Assembly: GCA_022820625.1 (NCBI GenBank)
Contig: JAJEFE010000130.1
Coordinates: 1 to 34,530, forward strand
Direction of reading: 5' to 3'
Origin: Gammaproteobacteria bacterium
GTDB taxonomy: Bacteria; Pseudomonadota; Gammaproteobacteria; Steroidobacterales; Rariloculaceae
Length of the DNA stretch: 34,530 nt
Position 1 is the stretch's first letter, and the number at the start of each line of letters is the position of its first letter. The position numbers were made by a program, and so were the translations under genes. Below are positions 6,808 through 15,198 of this stretch, piece after piece. The notes beneath the pieces are model-generated. The model searched no databases, was not told the origin of the DNA, and saw only the letters and a list, made by a program, of their open reading frames with translations.

Positions 6808-9459
6808 TCATTGAGCCGGGTAGTCGAATCGGCCCATAGCCTCAAGCTCTGCGACGTAGGCGTCGCGGATGGCGAGAAGCCTCGTCACAACCTCAGGGTG
6901 CTGCTCATGGACGTTCTGCGTCTCGCCGGGATCGTCGGCCAGGTTGTAGAGAAAAGTCCCCTCGAGATTCTCGTCAATCGCCTTGCCGTCGGGCAGCGGC
7001 GAGGTTTCCCGCGGGTTCAACAACAACTTCCAGTCGCCCTCCCGGACAGCGTAGGAATGGTTTTTTGTGCGCCAGTAATCAAACTGGTGCCAGACGAAGC
7101 TGTCGTGCGTGGTGGACTCCGACGCATCGCTGATGAGCGGTGCCAGACTGTGTCCGTCGAGCGCGCTGACGTCGTAGTCGATACCAGCGTACTCCAGGAT
7201 CGTCGGGAACCAGTCCTGGCTGACGGCGAATTGATCGCGGACCTCGCCCGCCGGGATCTTCCCGGGCCAGCGGATGATCCCGGGTACGCGCAGGCCGCCT
7301 TCGAACTGCGAGAATTTCGCGCCGCGATAGATGCCGGCGCTGCCGCCGCCATACAGTGCGCGCTGTTCGGTGGAAAAGCCGTGGTCGCTCTGAAAAATCA
7401 CGATCGTGTCGTCGAGCACGCCGCGCTGCTCAAACGCATCCAGCAGGTCACCGATGCGTGCATCCATCGTGCTGACGAACGCACCGTATTCGAGCTGCCG
7501 GCGCTCGAGATCGTGCTCCTTGTAGACCGCCAGCCATTCGGGATCGCCCTGGTACGGATAGTGCGGAGAATTCAGTGCGAAATAGATGAAAAAAGGCCGC
7601 GCATCGTCACGATCGATGAACTCGAGGGTCTCCTCCACCATGAGATCCGCGAAAAAGCGCCCATTCTCGAAGACCTCCTCGCCGTTGCGATAGAGGTCGT
7701 GACCGACTCGTCCGACATGGTTCGTGTGCGAGTAGTTGTCGATGACACCGCCGAGGTGACCGAACGCGTGGTCGAATCCCTGGTAGTTCGGCGTCGTGGT
7801 CATCTCGCCGCTCAGGTGCCACTTACCGATGGCAGCGGTGCGATAGCCGTTGTCGGCCAGTACTTCGGCGATCGTGACTTCTTCGAGCTGCAGACCGCGG
7901 CCCGGCCCGGCGTCGATGTGGACGTTGGTGGTAACCCCGGCTTTGTCGGGTGTCTTGCCGGTCAGCAACCCCGCGCGCGACGGTGCGCAAACCGGGGCCG
8001 CCGCATAGAATTGTGTAAAGCGCACGCCGTCTGCGGCCATCCGATCGATGTTGGGCGTGTCGATGAAGGTAGAGCCGTAAGCCCCGACATCGGCGTAACC
8101 CTGGTCGTCGGTGAAGATCAATAGCACGTTGGGTTTGGCGCTACCTTGCGCGTGACGGTCGAGCAGCGTTTCCAGCTCAGGATCGGGCGCGTCCACCGTC
8201 GGGACCTCCCGCACTATGCAACACGATTCCTGCGGCTCAATCGCCGTTACGCGGCCGTCGTCATACACGCGCTGCGCGGCGGACATGGCCACGGCACCCG
8301 GCGCGAACGGCCGACCCTTGGGGTCGTACCAGGAATACAATTCATCCGCCGGCGAGCGGTCCGGCACCTGCACCAGAGGCCGGCCGTCGAGTCCGTCATT
8401 GTCCGCCCCGGCCAACGCAACGACGGTGGTTGCAACGTCGGCAAATCCGACGAGGCGATCGTCACGCTTGCCCGGTTCGATGCCCGGGCCGGCGATGATG
8501 AGTGGCACGTGCGTGCCGGGGACAGATAAATCTCCTTTGTCACCCTTGACAGGGCCCGCATTGGTCAATGACGTGATGCTCTTTGCCGTGCCGTTGTCAC
8601 TCGTGAATACGATGTACGTGTTGTCGGCGATGCCGAGTTCGTCCACGGCGGCGGTAATCTGCCCGACAAGGAAGTCGAGGTATTCGACATTCGCGCCGAA
8701 GTTCTCGCGCGCGCGCATCGTGTCGCTGGCAGGGCCGGACGCCGTATGCGGCGTGGGCACCCAGGGGCTATGGGGCAGGGAAGTCGGGAAGTAAGCAAGA
8801 AACGGCCGGGATTCGGCGGTGGTCTCTCGAATGAAGTCGATCAGGTAGGCCGTGTGATGGTCGGGGCCGTACCCGTCGTCCCCGAGCGTCAGGTCGCGAC
8901 CGTCGACTTCGAGTTTGGCAGCCCAGTAACGCGGCCCCGCGCCCTCGCTACCAACGTGATTCAATTGCCACAGCGAGTATTGATCGAAGCCGTAGTCTTC
9001 ACGCATTACGTCGGGCGTTACATTCGGTGCGGCGCGTGAAGCATCGTATTCGATCGGGTAATCTGGCGCGGACAACTGCCACTTACCAGCTACCATTGTC
9101 TTGTAGCCGGCGCTCTGCAGCGTTTGCGCAAGCGTCTGCTCGTCCGGATCGAGCCAGCCGAACGCCTCGTAGTTGCGGTAGTTGTGTTTGCCGGTGAGCA
9201 GCTGCACGCGCGATGGCGTGCACAACGGCTGACTGAAGGTCCGCGTGAACTTGACGCCCCGTGCCGCGAGCGCGTCGATGTTTGGTGTCTCGTACGACAA
9301 TCCGCCGTAGGGTTCGAAGGCCTCGACGCCCGCATCATCGGCAAGAATCACGATGATATTGGGTGGCGTCCGGTTACCGTCGTTTTCAGATTCGGCGCCG
9401 GCACCACTGGCCGCGAGAACGGCTGCGACCGGCACGATGAACAATCGCATTGCGTACAT
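6808..9459 (-). CDS. Two-module sulfatase (tandem sulfatase fusion), exported
   Basis: The 883-residue protein has a Sec signal (MRLFIVPVAAVLAASGAGA) and two complete sulfatase modules. Module 1 (about 33-420) has NIIVILADDAG, the Cys80 signature LCTPSR, VAGKWQLS and FTSDNGTAK; module 2 (about 443-870) has NVLLIFTDDQG, the Cys491 signature VCAPSR, AIGKWHLS and FQSDHGFS. Both retain the formylglycine Cys, metal-site Asp pairs and GKW Lys, so both could be active. Typical sulfatases are 450-600 residues, so this is a fusion of two different subfamilies. ATG 9459 is preceded by GGAG at a 6-base distance; ATG 9450 is possible. It faces the preceding sulfatase gene, shares the intergenic region with the receptor gene and is trailed by a third sulfatase remnant. 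Inferred role: periplasmic removal of sulfate at two positions of one glycan. Confidence 0.88.
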   Translation of the reverse strand: MYAMRLFIVPVAAVLAASGAGAESENDGNRTPPNIIVILADDAGVEAFEPYGGLSYETPNIDALAARGVKFTRTFSQPLCTPSRVQLLTGKHNYRNYEAFGWLDPDEQTLAQTLQSAGYKTMVAGKWQLSAPDYPIEYDASRAAPNVTPDVMREDYGFDQYSLWQLNHVGSEGAGPRYWAAKLEVDGRDLTLGDDGYGPDHHTAYLIDFIRETTAESRPFLAYFPTSLPHSPWVPTPHTASGPASDTMRARENFGANVEYLDFLVGQITAAVDELGIADNTYIVFTSDNGTAKSITSLTNAGPVKGDKGDLSVPGTHVPLIIAGPGIEPGKRDDRLVGFADVATTVVALAGADNDGLDGRPLVQVPDRSPADELYSWYDPKGRPFAPGAVAMSAAQRVYDDGRVTAIEPQESCCIVREVPTVDAPDPELETLLDRHAQGSAKPNVLLIFTDDQGYADVGAYGSTFIDTPNIDRMAADGVRFTQFYAAAPVCAPSRAGLLTGKTPDKAGVTTNVHIDAGPGRGLQLEEVTIAEVLADNGYRTAAIGKWHLSGEMTTTPNYQGFDHAFGHLGGVIDNYSHTNHVGRVGHDLYRNGEEVFENGRFFADLMVEETLEFIDRDDARPFFIYFALNSPHYPYQGDPEWLAVYKEHDLERRQLEYGAFVSTMDARIGDLLDAFEQRGVLDDTIVIFQSDHGFSTEQRALYGGGSAGIYRGAKFSQFEGGLRVPGIIRWPGKIPAGEVRDQFAVSQDWFPTILEYAGIDYDVSALDGHSLAPLISDASESTTHDSFVWHQFDYWRTKNHSYAVREGDWKLLLNPRETSPLPDGKAIDENLEGTFLYNLADDPGETQNVHEQHPEVVTRLLAIRDAYVAELEAMGRFDYPAQ

Positions 9460-9660
9460 CAATTGCTCCAGAATACGTTTTGGCGGGACTGCAGCGATCG
9501 TCTACAGATCGGGTTTAACGCCGACTATAACCCGTCAAGGCTCTCCGAACACCTCTGCCCGTCTCCGTCTGAGGCAACCCGTTTCCGACGTCGGAACTGC
9601 CGGTGCCGCAGTGGCATTGACTCGTGCGTTTTTGGCAAGAACTCGACCCGCACAGTGAAG

Positions 9661-9701
9661 TATGCTCGTATATGAGTAGTAGTGCTGATATACGAATTTT
9701 C
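9661..9701 (+). promoter_or_regulatory. Promoter block shared with the DUF1080 gene (copy 2)
   Basis: Thirty-one of 41 bases equal those at 4158-4198. The near-palindrome CTCGTATATGAG (9665-9676) and its inverted relative CTGATATACGAA (9685-9696) have centres 20 bp apart, the same geometry as in copy 1. The end dyad is CGAATTTTCG (9693-9702), against TGAATTTTCA in copy 1. The block is 203 bases before the receptor ATG and about 200 bases before the divergent sulfatase ATG, so it could control both. Confidence 0.5.
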
Positions 9702-9807
9702 GCCTACAACGATGTCCATCGCTTTTCATCCGAAACATGCCGTACCCGTTGCCGATGAATCATAGATTCGTGCCGAAAAAGCAAGATATGGTGGCATTAC
9801 ATAGCGA

Positions 9808-9813
9808 TATAAT
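9808..9813 (+). promoter_or_regulatory. -10 box of the TonB receptor promoter
   Basis: TATAAT matches the sigma-70 -10 consensus and lies 92 bases before the receptor ATG. No convincing -35 hexamer is found 16-18 bases upstream, so an activator may be needed. This is inference from sequence only. Confidence 0.35.
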
Positions 9814-9837
9814 CATGAAGTGTTAGCGTTTTTCAAA

Positions 9838-9860
9838 GCGACCAATAAAGCGTTGGTCGC
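9838..9860 (+). promoter_or_regulatory. Hairpin / dyad in the receptor leader
   Basis: GCGACCAA and TTGGTCGC form a perfect 8-bp stem around a 7-base centre (TAAAGCG), downstream of the TATAAT box and 44 bases before the receptor ATG. It could be an operator (for example for a LacI- or GntR-type repressor) or an RNA hairpin. No T-run follows, so it is not a simple terminator. Confidence 0.4.
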
Positions 9861-9904
9861 CTGCCGCGATGTGCCGGCTTCAATTGACCAGGGGGTAGTT
9901 CTCC

Positions 9905-12775
9905 ATGACAAAACTGATTCGTCGCCCGACTTCAGGGCGCCAAGACTTTCTATATGTGCCGCTGATAGTGGCGAGCCTCATTCTGGTCGCCCAGCCGGCT
10001 ACGGCACAGGACGACGAGGTACTCGAGGAAATCGTCACTACGGGCTCGCTGATAAGGCGGGAACAGAGTTCGAACATCGTCGTGACGCTCGACGACCAGG
10101 AACTGATCGATCGTGGGGTAAGTAATCCCGTCGAGATCCTGGATACGATCCCGTCGATTCAGGCGAGTGACGTTACCTCCAACACTCTGAACCTGTTCAA
10201 TCCGAGTTTTGCCAACTTCGCGAACCTGCGCTCACTGGGTGGACAATCGACATTGACCCTGCTGGACGGCAAGCGCGTGGTGCGCGACCCGTTCGCCGGC
10301 ATTGCCACCAACCTCAACGTGTTGCCGCAGGCGGCCGTTTCCAGTGTGGATATCCTGCCCGACGGCGCGTCATCCATTTACGGTTCAGATGCAATCGCCG
10401 GCGTTATCAACTTCAAGATGTATGAAGAGTATGAAGGTTCCGGCCTGAACGCGACGTCGACATTTCCGACTGAAGGTGAAGGCGGTGGCCTGAACAAGTT
10501 CTCCACGATTCTCGGCGTCGGCGATCTTGACGCTGACGGTCACAATTTCTATGTCGCTGCATCGGCTCGTAATCGCGATGATCTCAGGGCTGGCGATCGC
10601 GACTACCTGGACGGACCGTGGGGCGGTGTTCTGCATGGCATCATCGAGCCCGGTGCCGACCCGAATTTTGGCGTCCGCCGGGAAGCCTTTCCCGGCAACG
10701 TAAGGCAGCGCAACAATCCACTGGCATCGGGCCAGATTGCGACGAATACCGGGGCCAGCCCATACCCTGACTGTCCGGTGATGTCCGATCAGTTAAGCAC
10801 GGAGGACATTCACGCCGTTGGCGACGGCAGCTGCGTCTACACATTGACCGGGCTGAACTTCGTCACGATTTCCGAGGAAGAGCAACACACTCTGGCGTCG
10901 CAGGTATCCAAGCGATTTGCTGACGAGCACACGTTTTCGCTGCAGTTTTTCCATGCGTGGAGCGACATCACGCGCGAAAGGCCATGGCCGAGAATACAGG
11001 GCCGTCAAATACCTGTCACCTCGCCGTATTATCCTGGCAACGGTATCGTGCCGGCGATTTCCGGGCAGGATATGACTTCGGCTGTCCAGACATACGGCAT
11101 ATCGATGGTCGCGCTCGAACGACCTGAAGAAACGGTAACGGACCGCACCTGGCGCCTGATGGCGTCGGTCGATGGCGTCATCGGTGCGTTCGACTACGAA
11201 GTCTGGGCCTTGCAGTCCGAAGCAGAGTTTGAACAGGCGATCGTATCCTACGACAACCGCTGGGTGGATGGAATTGACGGCACAGACGGTGCGACGTGGA
11301 TCAACCCCTGGGCGGACTTCGCAGGCCAGTCGCCGGCTGCACAGGCGTACATCGCCGGCAGCTACATGGGCAAGGTCAAGGACCGCATTGCCGACGCGCA
11401 GCTCAGAAACGTCGGCTTTACGCTCGGACGGGACATCGAGCAGATCGACGTCGGTGCGGGTGCGGCGGCCCTGGCATTCGCATTTGAATACACGGAAGAA
11501 GAGCTTTTTACCGGTCTGTCGCTGGAACGCCTTGCGGCCACCAATCAGACGCCGGAGGTTCGCCTCGGTCCGGATCGCAACGTCTCGGGTGCCCGCGACC
11601 TTTACTCGGCGACTCTCGAAGTCCAGGTTCCGATCACCGACGAGCTCGAAGTCAGCGCGTCCGTTCGGTATGACGACTACAGCGACGTCGGCGACACGAC
11701 CAATCCGAAATTGCTGATCAATTACGACGTAATGCCAAACGTCAATTTGCACGCCTCATTTGGCAAGGGCTTTCGGGCACCGACGCTGGTCGACCTGTTC
11801 AAGGCGAGGAGCCTGGTCGGCACAATACCCGCCGCTGCCTTTATCTTCGATCGGGAACTGTGTCCGGACGGCGTGACACCAAGCGATCCGCGGGACGATA
11901 CATTCAATGTCTGCGACCTCCGCGTCAACCGGATTACGGGCGGTAACCTCGATCTGAAGCCCGAAGAATCCGAGACGTTTGCGATCGGTACAGCGATCAG
12001 CTTCGACCACGATCAAACCGGTTTCGGCAACATTGCTGTCGCGCTCGACTACTGGGACTACAGGATCGACAACGTCGTTAATACCGGTATTCCGCCGGAG
12101 GCGATCTTTGGCGATTGGGACCGATTCGCCAGCGACTTCATTTTCCGCTGCAGCACATTCACCGAGGAAGAAATTGATCGGCTCAACAACTGCCCGGACG
12201 ATCCGGCGTTGCGCTTCAACGACTACATCGGCGCCGTTCTGCAGACGAACGCAAACATCGGTGTTGTCGAGACGTCAGGTGTCGACTTCAGGTTCCTCTG
12301 GGATCTGCCGTCCGATATCGGCGACTGGGCGTTCACCTACAATGCGACCTACGTGACCGATTATGACCAGGAAGTCTATGAAGGTTCGGGTGTTCAGTCG
12401 CGCCTCAATCGGTTCCTTACCCGTCATTTCGGTCCGGCGCTGCAACTCAAGCACTACGCGACGCTACGCTGGTCGAATGCCGACTGGACCGGATTCCTTC
12501 AGCATCAATTCCAGAACGGCTACGACGATTGCGGCAGTGTTTGCCGTCGGCCCGACAGGAAGGTCGATTCACACGGCATCTTCAACATCGGCGGCTGGTA
12601 TCAGGTCACCGATGCCATCAGGGTCAACCTGCGTGTGGACAACCTGTTCCAGAACGATCCGCCGTTCACCAATAACTCGGGTGCCGGCAGCATTACGACG
12701 GAGAACACCGACGTCCGGTACTTCGATCACATCGGCCGCAGAGTAGGGCTGACGCTTACGGCAGATTTCGAATAA
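9905..12775 (+). CDS. TonB-dependent outer-membrane receptor
   Basis: The 956-residue protein has a signal peptide (cleavage probably after QPATA), then a TonB-box-like segment EEIVTTGSLI and a plug domain (SNPVEILDTIPSIQ, LRSLGGQSTLTLLDGKRVV, VDILPDGASSIYGSDAIAGVINFK). A 22-strand beta-barrel follows, with the FGKGFRAPTLVDLF and LKPEESETFAIG motifs and the C-terminal RRVGLTLTADFE. This is the typical gammaproteobacterial receptor type used for iron chelates, vitamins or oligosaccharides. The neighbours suggest an oligosaccharide of the sulfated glycan, which is inference. The ATG has AGGGGGT 8 bases upstream. It carries a promoter block shared with the DUF1080-sulfatase pair and ends in a strong terminator. 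Confidence 0.93.
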   Translation: MTKLIRRPTSGRQDFLYVPLIVASLILVAQPATAQDDEVLEEIVTTGSLIRREQSSNIVVTLDDQELIDRGVSNPVEILDTIPSIQASDVTSNTLNLFNPSFANFANLRSLGGQSTLTLLDGKRVVRDPFAGIATNLNVLPQAAVSSVDILPDGASSIYGSDAIAGVINFKMYEEYEGSGLNATSTFPTEGEGGGLNKFSTILGVGDLDADGHNFYVAASARNRDDLRAGDRDYLDGPWGGVLHGIIEPGADPNFGVRREAFPGNVRQRNNPLASGQIATNTGASPYPDCPVMSDQLSTEDIHAVGDGSCVYTLTGLNFVTISEEEQHTLASQVSKRFADEHTFSLQFFHAWSDITRERPWPRIQGRQIPVTSPYYPGNGIVPAISGQDMTSAVQTYGISMVALERPEETVTDRTWRLMASVDGVIGAFDYEVWALQSEAEFEQAIVSYDNRWVDGIDGTDGATWINPWADFAGQSPAAQAYIAGSYMGKVKDRIADAQLRNVGFTLGRDIEQIDVGAGAAALAFAFEYTEEELFTGLSLERLAATNQTPEVRLGPDRNVSGARDLYSATLEVQVPITDELEVSASVRYDDYSDVGDTTNPKLLINYDVMPNVNLHASFGKGFRAPTLVDLFKARSLVGTIPAAAFIFDRELCPDGVTPSDPRDDTFNVCDLRVNRITGGNLDLKPEESETFAIGTAISFDHDQTGFGNIAVALDYWDYRIDNVVNTGIPPEAIFGDWDRFASDFIFRCSTFTEEEIDRLNNCPDDPALRFNDYIGAVLQTNANIGVVETSGVDFRFLWDLPSDIGDWAFTYNATYVTDYDQEVYEGSGVQSRLNRFLTRHFGPALQLKHYATLRWSNADWTGFLQHQFQNGYDDCGSVCRRPDRKVDSHGIFNIGGWYQVTDAIRVNLRVDNLFQNDPPFTNNSGAGSITTENTDVRYFDHIGRRVGLTLTADFE

Positions 12776-12802
12776 TCGTCGGGTTTCGCTGTATTACCCA
12801 GA

Positions 12803-12833
12803 GGCCGCATGCTCAGCATGCGGCCCCGTTTTT
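12803..12833 (+). terminator. Rho-independent terminator of the TonB receptor gene
   Basis: GGCCGCATGC (12803-12812) and GCATGCGGCC (12816-12825) form a perfect 10-bp stem with a TCA loop, followed by CCG and five T's (12829-12833). It begins 27 bases after the receptor stop. On the opposite strand no T-run follows, so it mainly serves the plus strand, and its last base touches the end of the convergent gene. Confidence 0.88.
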
Positions 12834-13864
12834 CACCCAGGAACGGGAGCATCGTCCCGAAGCAGATTCTGTTCGACCAGCGCGGACCAGAATTCCGCTG
12901 GAATCTCGAAAGTAAACAGGTTCAGGGTCTGTTCGATGCGGCCTGGCTTTCCGATACCCGGAATGACGCTGGCAACAGCGGGGTGAGCCAGCGGGAACTG
13001 CAAAGCCGCCGCCGGCAATGGCACCTCGAACCTTTCGCACGTACTTTCGATTCTTGAGACCTTGTCGACAATCCTCTCCGGCGCATGGGCGTAGTTGTAG
13101 CGGAGAGGTGTTCTGTTTCTGACACCCGTGGCCAGAATTCCCGAGTTGTATGCACCGCCTATGATGATGGAGCAGTTTCGCTGCATGCATTTCGGCAGGA
13201 AAGAGTCGAGAGGCTCCTGCTCCAGAAGCGTGTAGCGGCCAGCCAGCAGGAAGCAGTCCCAGTCTCCGTACTCAAGCGCTGCCTGACAGACTTCGTACTC
13301 GTTGACGCCAAGACCGATGGCGCCCACCCGGCCCTGGCTGCGGAGTTGCTGCATCGCACGATACCCGCCATCCATGGCAACGGGAAATAACCTCTCATTG
13401 TCGGCACCGTGAGTTGCCGTCCCGATGTCATGCATGAAGAGTATGTCGATTCGATCCAGTCCCAGGCGCTGGAGACTGTCCTCGAAGGAACGCATGACTC
13501 CATCGTAACTGTAGTCGTAAACGATATCGAAGGGCATTGGGGACAGAAAGCCATGACGCTCGACGGCGTATCCGGCCGGTCGCAGGAGGCGGCCGACCTT
13601 TGTTGACAAAACATACTCCTTTCCCTCCCTGGGACGCAGTGCATCGCCGACGCGCCTTTCGCTCAGACCTTGTCCGTAGTGGGGTGCGGTATCGAAGTAG
13701 CGAAAACCGTGCCGCCAGGCGGTATCCAGAATTCGAGCCGCTTCTGTCTGCGACACCCTGTGAAACAGATTGCCCAGCGAGGCACAGCCAAAACCGAGAA
13801 TGTCGACAGAAATGTGTGTGCTGCCGACGCGCCGCCTTTCAATTGAATCCATTACCCGTGACAT
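12833..13864 (-). CDS. Aldo/keto reductase, L-fucose (D-threo-aldose) 1-dehydrogenase type
   Basis: The 343-residue protein is an AKR barrel with all four catalytic residues: Asp58 and Tyr63 (FDTAPHYGQGLSERR), Lys89 (STKVGRLL) and His145 (LFMHDIG). The LGFGCASLGNLFH start and the FDTAPHYGQGLSERRVGDAL block are characteristic of the branch that oxidises L-fucose, L-galactose or D-arabinose with NAD(P)+ to the 1,5-lactone. Its product would be the substrate of the lactonase whose fragment lies at 138-197, and fuconate would then go to the dehydratase at 1925-3151. Two starts are possible: ATG 13864 and ATG 13852, the latter with GAGGA 12 bases upstream. It is convergent with the receptor gene. 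Confidence 0.88.
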   Translation of the reverse strand: MSRVMDSIERRRVGSTHISVDILGFGCASLGNLFHRVSQTEAARILDTAWRHGFRYFDTAPHYGQGLSERRVGDALRPREGKEYVLSTKVGRLLRPAGYAVERHGFLSPMPFDIVYDYSYDGVMRSFEDSLQRLGLDRIDILFMHDIGTATHGADNERLFPVAMDGGYRAMQQLRSQGRVGAIGLGVNEYEVCQAALEYGDWDCFLLAGRYTLLEQEPLDSFLPKCMQRNCSIIIGGAYNSGILATGVRNRTPLRYNYAHAPERIVDKVSRIESTCERFEVPLPAAALQFPLAHPAVASVIPGIGKPGRIEQTLNLFTFEIPAEFWSALVEQNLLRDDAPVPG

Positions 13865-13933
13865 TCCTCAGATTCCGGAGAAAACGCGCACTTGGTAGAA
13901 TAGCGCATTGGTTGTGGGCAATAGCGCGATGCA

Positions 13934-13950
13934 GCCAATTCGGAATTGGC
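13934..13950. promoter_or_regulatory. Perfect 17-bp palindrome, candidate operator
   Basis: GCCAATTCGGAATTGGC has 8-bp arms around one central base. It lies in the 188-bp divergent gap between the aldo/keto reductase and the acyl-CoA dehydrogenase genes, the place expected for a repressor of either. No regulator gene is adjacent to the acyl-CoA dehydrogenase pair. A possible -10 (TAGAAT, 13896-13901) is nearby without a clear -35. Confidence 0.4.
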
Positions 13951-14052
13951 GCGATTGTTTCTTCTGTGGCGCGACCCATTGCGGAATTTGCATGAAGGTC
14001 TGGGTGTCTAGCGCCTAAAATTGCGTAGCGCCAAGGGTCTCCGGAGAACAGG

Positions 14053-15198
14053 TTGTCGGTCTTCGCCATCCACCCGTATGCGACGCCCTCCGATGCGCAG
14101 GCCTTGCGCGGGGAGGTGCGGGCATTCCTGGCCGAGCACCTGCCCGACAGCGTCCCCGCACGACGCACCAACTGCTGGGCCGTGCTCGATCCGGACTTCA
14201 GCCGCAAGCTGGGCGAGGCCGGTTTCATCGGCATGCTGTGGCCGAGACGTTACGGCGGTCACGAGCGGGACCCGCTGGAGCGCTATATCGTCCTTGAGGA
14301 GCTCCTCGCGGCCGGCGCGCCGGTCGGTTCGCACTGGATCGCGGACCGGCAGACCGGGCCGTTGCTGTTGCGCTATGGCACCGAGGCGCAACGGCGGAAG
14401 TACCTGCCCGGCATGGCGCGCGGCGAATTGTTTGCGTGCATCGGCTTGAGCGAGCCGGGCGCCGGTTCGGATCTTGCAAACATCCGCACTTCGGCGATGC
14501 GCGTCGACGGCGGCTGGCGGCTCAATGGCCAGAAAGTCTGGACGACCAATGCACACGACGCTGCGGTCATGTTGACACTGGTAAGGACGGAAGCCGGTTC
14601 CGAGCGCCGCGAGGGGCTGAGCCAGTTCCTGGTCGATCTCGATCTGCCCGGCGTGGAGGTACGGCCGATCATCGATCTGGCCGGACACCATGAGTTCAAC
14701 GAGGTGTTCTTCGACGATGCCGACGTTCCGGACGGCGCATTGGTGGGTGCGGAGGGAGAAGGGTGGACGCAGGCGACTGCGGAACTGGCACTGGAGAGAT
14801 CGGGCCCGGAGCGGTACCTGTCGAGCCATGTGCTGCTGGCCAGCCTGATCGATGCGGCGGGATCCGAACCGGATGCCGTCCTTGCCGGCGTGATCGGCCG
14901 ATTGGCGGCGGAGCTGTGGACACTGCGGCAGATGTCCATGTCGGTGGCCGCGAAGCTCGCATCGGGCCAGGATCCCATGGTTGAAGCCGCCGTCGTCAAG
15001 GATCTCGGCAACAACTACGAGCAGGCACTGCCGATCGCCATCCAGGCCGCCCTGGGCGGCGAGGCGCAGCTTGCGGACGGCAGCGCGCTCGCCGACATGC
15101 TTGCCATGCTCCTGCAGTCGTCCCCTTCATTTTCGTTGCGCGGTGGGACCCGGGAAATCATGCGCGGGATCATCGCAAGGGGGTTGGGACTCCGATGA
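14053..15198 (+). CDS. Acyl-CoA dehydrogenase, subunit A of a heteromeric pair
   Basis: The 381-residue protein has the acyl-CoA dehydrogenase N-terminal helical domain, the middle beta domain with the flavin-contact block (CIGLSEPGAGSDLANIRTSA, GGWRLNGQKVWTTNAHDA) and a C-terminal domain ending FSLRGGTREIMRGIIARGLGLR. It lacks the usual SRxQFG...FQ segment in the C-terminal domain, which is present in its partner gene. The start is TTG 14053, with GGAG (14043-14046) 6 bases before it. The stop overlaps the next gene's ATG (ATGA). Two-gene dehydrogenases of this design form alpha2beta2 enzymes with one flavin site per heterodimer, as known from mycobacterial steroid side-chain enzymes. The substrate is unknown. 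Confidence 0.87.
   Translation: MSVFAIHPYATPSDAQALRGEVRAFLAEHLPDSVPARRTNCWAVLDPDFSRKLGEAGFIGMLWPRRYGGHERDPLERYIVLEELLAAGAPVGSHWIADRQTGPLLLRYGTEAQRRKYLPGMARGELFACIGLSEPGAGSDLANIRTSAMRVDGGWRLNGQKVWTTNAHDAAVMLTLVRTEAGSERREGLSQFLVDLDLPGVEVRPIIDLAGHHEFNEVFFDDADVPDGALVGAEGEGWTQATAELALERSGPERYLSSHVLLASLIDAAGSEPDAVLAGVIGRLAAELWTLRQMSMSVAAKLASGQDPMVEAAVVKDLGNNYEQALPIAIQAALGGEAQLADGSALADMLAMLLQSSPSFSLRGGTREIMRGIIARGLGLR

Larger units (their letters stand above)
9460..9904. other. Divergent regulatory intergenic region
   Basis: This gap of about 445 bp separates the divergent two-module sulfatase and TonB receptor genes. I see no gene in it. It holds the second copy of the shared promoter block (9661-9701), a TATAAT box (9808-9813), a hairpin in the presumed receptor leader (9838-9860) and a ribosome site AGGGGGT (9890-9896). 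The 9463-9660 part shows nothing I can name. Confidence 0.7.

Noticed and set aside
6598..8124. 508-codon open frame on the plus strand
   Set aside because: It lies antisense to the two-module sulfatase, whose motifs are unmistakable, and shows no protein-like features.
6574..9459. Reading through the TGA at 6808-6810 to make a three-sulfatase protein (recoding or selenocysteine)
   Set aside because: The downstream segment lacks the N-terminal and central parts of a sulfatase, and module 2 ends with a normal C-terminus (MGRFDYPAQ).
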